From Christiangramia echinicola DSM 19838 (GTDB lineage Bacteria > Bacteroidota > Bacteroidia > Flavobacteriales > Flavobacteriaceae), in assembly GCF_000423065.1 (NCBI RefSeq), contig NZ_AUHG01000012.1:310001-374000 (forward strand): 64,000 bases of DNA. Reading direction: 5' to 3'. Numbering within the stretch: position 1 is the first letter of the stretch; each line of letters begins with the position of its first letter. This document shows, piece by piece, positions 61,452-64,000 of this stretch. Made by a program: the position numbers and the translations under genes. The notes below the pieces were generated by a model that saw only the letters and a program-made list of their open reading frames with translations, ran no database searches and was not told the origin of the DNA.

Positions 61452-61454
61452 TTA

Positions 61455-61482
61455 AAAAAGCCCCGATATTTGGGGCTTTTTC
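61455..61482 (+). terminator. Terminator of purB
   Basis: AAAAAGCCCC (61,455-61,464) pairs with GGGGCTTTTT (61,472-61,481) around a 7-base loop; the stem ends in a T run. Bidirectional use with the convergent DUF4252 gene is possible. Confidence 0.9.
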
Positions 61483-61500
61483 TTTCAACTAATTAAATCA

Positions 61501-62127
61501 CTAATCTTCAGTAGAGTCTACATCTACTTCAGTCTCTTCTGAATCATCAGTGCTAATTTTCATATTTACCTTTATTGAATCGTTTTTAGATTCAGAATCT
61601 CCAAATATCTTCCCCAGGCCTTTGATCCCTTCAATATCGATATTATTCTTATCCAGGGATTTAATCATTTTCATGATCTTTTCAGGATCCATATCCTCTC
61701 CAAGAACTCTAGCCACTCCTAACCCCTGCTCATCATCATATCCATAAACAATAAGCTCATCTATAGCATCATCTTCGCCTGTGAAATAAAGAGCAGCTTT
61801 TCTATTACCACCTCCGTATTTCATTAATAACTGATACTTTTCATCTTTAAAGATCTCGTCCAGCTTCAATTTCTCTTCTTCAAATTTGGACGGATTATCT
61901 TCTTTTTTTAAAGCCAGTACATTAATTTTCTTGATACTTTCTAATGTTGCTTTCTCTTCAGCTTTTAAAGAACCGGTATTCGTGAACATACTGGTAGGTA
62001 CGTCCAGAGCTAGGAAATCTGTATCTTCTTGATTCTCGACATAATATTTTTGAAGTGATTTCCCGTCATCACATGACGTAAAACCTGCCATCAATAGTAT
62101 TCCTAGTAAAAATTTAATTGTCTTCAT
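61501..62127 (-). CDS. DUF4252 lipoprotein (first)
   Basis: A 208-residue protein with a lipobox (MAGFTSCDD, Cys19), a DUF4252-like central domain (residues 35-170) and an acidic tail (DDSEETEVDVDSTED). DUF4252 proteins in Bacteroidetes come as tandem pairs next to an ECF sigma factor. It is the last gene of the sigma operon. Function is unknown. Confidence 0.85.
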   Translation of the reverse strand: MKTIKFLLGILLMAGFTSCDDGKSLQKYYVENQEDTDFLALDVPTSMFTNTGSLKAEEKATLESIKKINVLALKKEDNPSKFEEEKLKLDEIFKDEKYQLLMKYGGGNRKAALYFTGEDDAIDELIVYGYDDEQGLGVARVLGEDMDPEKIMKMIKSLDKNNIDIEGIKGLGKIFGDSESKNDSIKVNMKISTDDSEETEVDVDSTED

Positions 62128-62130
62128 GAT

Positions 62131-62658
62131 TTATGATTTTTTGTTGGCTTTCTTTAATTCTTCAGCTCCAGGAACTTTGAGATCTGAGGTTAACTTTGAA
62201 AGTTGAGAAAGATCTATTTCTCCGGTGATACTAAGTATTACAGACATTGGCTTATCACCTTCAGATCCTTCCAGATACATAAATAATTCTCTTACATAAT
62301 TATCATTCTTACCTGGTAAGGAGTAGAATTTAATATTTTGCCCGTTATCATTTACTCGCATCAACTCCTCAAGAGAACCTTTTTGAAGGTAAGACTTCAC
62401 ATCGGTTGCCATTTGCGACATAATATTAGAGTTGGAAGACTTATAGATCTGGATACGATCTAAATTCTCAATGAGCTTCATATACTCCCTTGCTTCAGGA
62501 TCATTTTCACTCAAATCTACTTTAGCCAGCATTTTAAACATTTTGCTGGTCATCACCATAGCATCCACATCTTTCATATCCTCATATTTCTCAAAATTTT
62601 GAGACTGAGAAAACATGGGAGCCATTGCTAAGAGGAGGGTAATTACTAATTTATTCAT
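62131..62658 (-). CDS. DUF4252 secreted protein (second)
   Basis: A 175-residue secreted protein (signal ending MFSQSQ) with a DUF4252 domain (DLSENDPEAREYMKLIENLDRIQIYKSSN, SVILSITGEIDLSQLSKLTSDL). It is separated from the first DUF4252 gene by 3 bases and from the anti-sigma-like gene by 11 bases. The pair probably belongs to the sigma factor's regulon, since co-transcribed. Function is unknown. Confidence 0.87.
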   Translation of the reverse strand: MNKLVITLLLAMAPMFSQSQNFEKYEDMKDVDAMVMTSKMFKMLAKVDLSENDPEAREYMKLIENLDRIQIYKSSNSNIMSQMATDVKSYLQKGSLEELMRVNDNGQNIKFYSLPGKNDNYVRELFMYLEGSEGDKPMSVILSITGEIDLSQLSKLTSDLKVPGAEELKKANKKS

Positions 62659-62669
62659 GATTTCTGATT

Positions 62670-63116
62670 TTAATCTATTTGAATTATTTTATTTTTCGTG
62701 TTATTAAACTCTTTAAGGTAAACAAGGTCTGATTTCCCCTCATTCATAAATTGAGACACCATAGCTAAGGTCTCCTTTGCCTTTTCAAGAGCAATTTCTT
62801 CCTCGGTAATGGTTCCAAGATCATTTTCGTTTAGATTTCGAGAATTATCGTTGAAGAAAAATACTCCCATTGCTACAATAAATATTGCGGCTATAGAAGT
62901 CCAGATGTACCATTTATTGGTTGATTTCTCTTCTGGCTGCTCTGGTAACTTTTCATTTACCTGTTTATTTGAAAACATGAACATGAGCTGATAGCTTCTT
63001 AAATTTTCAGGAATATCGTTACGGAGAAAATATTCCCTCAGCAACTTTTCCTCGGCTAACGAAGTCTTTCCTTCATCATATCGCTCCAGAAGCTTTTCAA
63101 TTTTACTTAATTCCAT
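62670..63116 (-). CDS. Single-pass membrane protein, probable anti-sigma factor
   Basis: A 148-residue protein with a cytoplasmic N terminus (residues 1-65), one membrane helix (WYIWTSIAAIFIVAMGVFFF, about residues 69-88) and a periplasmic C terminus. It overlaps the sigma-factor gene by 14 bases on the same strand, the usual position of an anti-sigma factor. The N-terminal segment (LLERYDEGKTSLAEEKLLREYF) resembles the start of Bacteroidetes anti-sigma proteins. No enzymatic motif is seen. Confidence 0.72.
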   Translation of the reverse strand: MELSKIEKLLERYDEGKTSLAEEKLLREYFLRNDIPENLRSYQLMFMFSNKQVNEKLPEQPEEKSTNKWYIWTSIAAIFIVAMGVFFFNDNSRNLNENDLGTITEEEIALEKAKETLAMVSQFMNEGKSDLVYLKEFNNTKNKIIQID

Positions 63117-63612
63117 AGTTATGTTTTTTTATTAAATTTTCTCTAATCGCTTTACGTGCACGGGATAAGGAAACCCTTATTGCCGTTTGATTCATTTCCA
63201 TAATTTCAGCGATCTCGTCATAGTCGTATTGTTCTATATCCCTTAACTGGAATATCATTTTCTGTTGTTCCGGTAAACTGGCAACAATCCTGCCTAACCA
63301 TTCCATTTCATCGTTTACTTCTATCTCAGATTGCAGGGATTGATTTTTACTTTCATAATTCTGATGAACGATTCTAAGATTATTATTTTGCTTCAGTTTT
63401 AACTGGTCCAAACAATAATTTTTAGTGACCGTCATTGCAAAAGCTTCGACATTGGCATAATGCTTGATCTTTTGTTTGCGATTCCATAATTTAAGAATCA
63501 CCTCCTGAGTGGCATCTTCGGCTGCTTCCTTTGAAGTTAATAACCGCAATGCTAATCTATACATCTTATCCTTAACCGGATTTATTATTTCAAGGAAGGT
63601 ATGTTCTTTCAT
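63103..63612 (-). CDS. ECF-type RNA polymerase sigma factor
   Basis: A 169-residue sigma-70 family ECF factor: region 2 (MYRLALRLLTSKEAAEDATQEVILKLWNR), then region 4 (LPEQQKMIFQLRDIEQYDYDEIAEIMEMNQTAIRVSLSRARKAIR). A longer frame starts at 63,663, but MKEHTFLEIINPVKDKMYRL from the ATG at 63,610-63,612 is the normal ECF start. It heads the operon with the anti-sigma-like and DUF4252 genes and likely controls its own operon. Confidence 0.9.
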   Translation of the reverse strand: MKEHTFLEIINPVKDKMYRLALRLLTSKEAAEDATQEVILKLWNRKQKIKHYANVEAFAMTVTKNYCLDQLKLKQNNNLRIVHQNYESKNQSLQSEIEVNDEMEWLGRIVASLPEQQKMIFQLRDIEQYDYDEIAEIMEMNQTAIRVSLSRARKAIRENLIKKHNYGIK

Positions 63613-63752
63613 TAGGTTGTGGTTAGTTTTATACTGCCTTCTCAACTTTACAACGAATCTCAAATAGTTTTGTTACAAATTATTTTTTAATTGTAGATAT
63701 GTAGCTATTTTTAGAAAAAATTGTTAGAAAAATATTAACCCTAAACTTAATT

Positions 63753-64000
63753 ATGAAAATTTATAAATTTTTACTCCTTACCATTCTTTCATTCGGCCTT
63801 TTCACCTCCTGCTCAGACGATGACAGTCCAGGTCCAAAATCGACCGACTTACCGGGAGAAGAACCAAATAGTAGCGTCCAGTTAGAAGTTAAAGATTTTG
63901 TCTGGAAGGCTATGAATAATATATATGTTTATAAAAGTGATGTGCCTGTTTTAGGAGATAGCTATTTCTCTACTCAAAATGAATTAAATGATTATTTAGA
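63753..64000 (+). CDS. Lipoprotein, 5' part, probable S41-family peptidase
   Basis: The first ~82 codons of a gene cut by the window end. They encode a lipoprotein signal (LFTSCSDDD, Cys22) and a Pro/Ser linker, then VKDFVWKAMNNIYVYKSDVPVLGDSYF. The W..MN.IY.Y pattern after a lipobox is typical of Bacteroidetes S41 (C-terminal processing) peptidases, but the catalytic domain is not in view. It is divergent from the sigma-factor operon. Confidence 0.6.
   Translation, partial: MKIYKFLLLTILSFGLFTSCSDDDSPGPKSTDLPGEEPNSSVQLEVKDFVWKAMNNIYVYKSDVPVLGDSYFSTQNELNDYL

Noticed and set aside
1-64000. CRISPR array
   Set aside because: No regularly spaced identical repeats of 20-40 bases and no cas genes were seen.

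Overview
The window comes from a flavobacterium (Bacteroidota, Flavobacteriaceae), probably a marine genus close to Gramella/Christiangramia, Zunongwangia or Salegentibacter. The genus is inferred from gene content, not tested. Support comes from TAnnTTTG-type promoters with an upstream TTG, an rpsF-rpsR-rplI operon, family-typical genes (DUF6495, DUF4252 pair, DEAD-box helicase with a basic tail, CHRD lipoprotein) and a Bacteroidetes-type tra gene set. Positions 1 to about 36,570 are the right-hand part of an integrative and conjugative element (ICE); from about 36,611 onward the window is ordinary chromosome. ICE transfer region (1-12,302): a + strand run encodes the end of a TraG/VirB4 ATPase, then TraI, TraJ, TraK, TraM and TraN-like proteins. 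It meets a minus-strand block of AbiE toxin-antitoxin genes, a VirD4-type coupling protein, a relaxase and a BfmA/BtgA-type mobilization protein. A hairpin-rich region (9,848-10,370) beside the mobilization genes is the best oriT candidate. A RadC-like protein and an SSB follow, then about 1 kb without genes that holds a large imperfect inverted repeat (11,380-11,657). ICE cargo (12,303-34,711): a PH-domain membrane protein pair, then a metal-resistance block. The block has a CDF transporter, a P1B-4-like ATPase, a Fur-family regulator, a PII-like protein, a CzcB-type adaptor and a CzcA pump fused to a CzcC-type outer-membrane channel. It is bracketed by two different 3' fragments of a CopA-type copper ATPase and contains other truncated transporter genes, so it was assembled and eroded by recombination. 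Next come an ion channel, a SnoaL/NTF2-like lipoprotein, an FMN glutamate-synthase-like oxidoreductase, a DUF2231 protein, a 45-residue membrane protein, a c-type haem protein, two DUF3347 lipoproteins, a multicopper oxidase with a fused C-terminal barrel-like domain, and a DUF305 protein. ICE right end (35,063-36,610): a tyrosine recombinase, a tandem 11-bp repeat, a 42-nt palindrome sharing arm sequence with the oriT-region hairpin, and the 3' piece of an initiator-type tRNA-Met(CAT), still followed by its terminator. The intact tRNA and the left end should lie left of the window. Chromosome (36,611-64,000): patatin-like lipase, Mla-type lipid ABC genes, aldo/keto reductase, hisS, ABC permease, ribosomal protein operon, LytTR regulator, priA, nadC, rlmH, a dNTP pyrophosphatase, DEAD-box helicase, trmH-like methylase, CHRD lipoprotein, sirtuin, purB, and an ECF sigma operon with two DUF4252 proteins. 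The window ends inside a lipoprotein gene that is probably an S41 peptidase.
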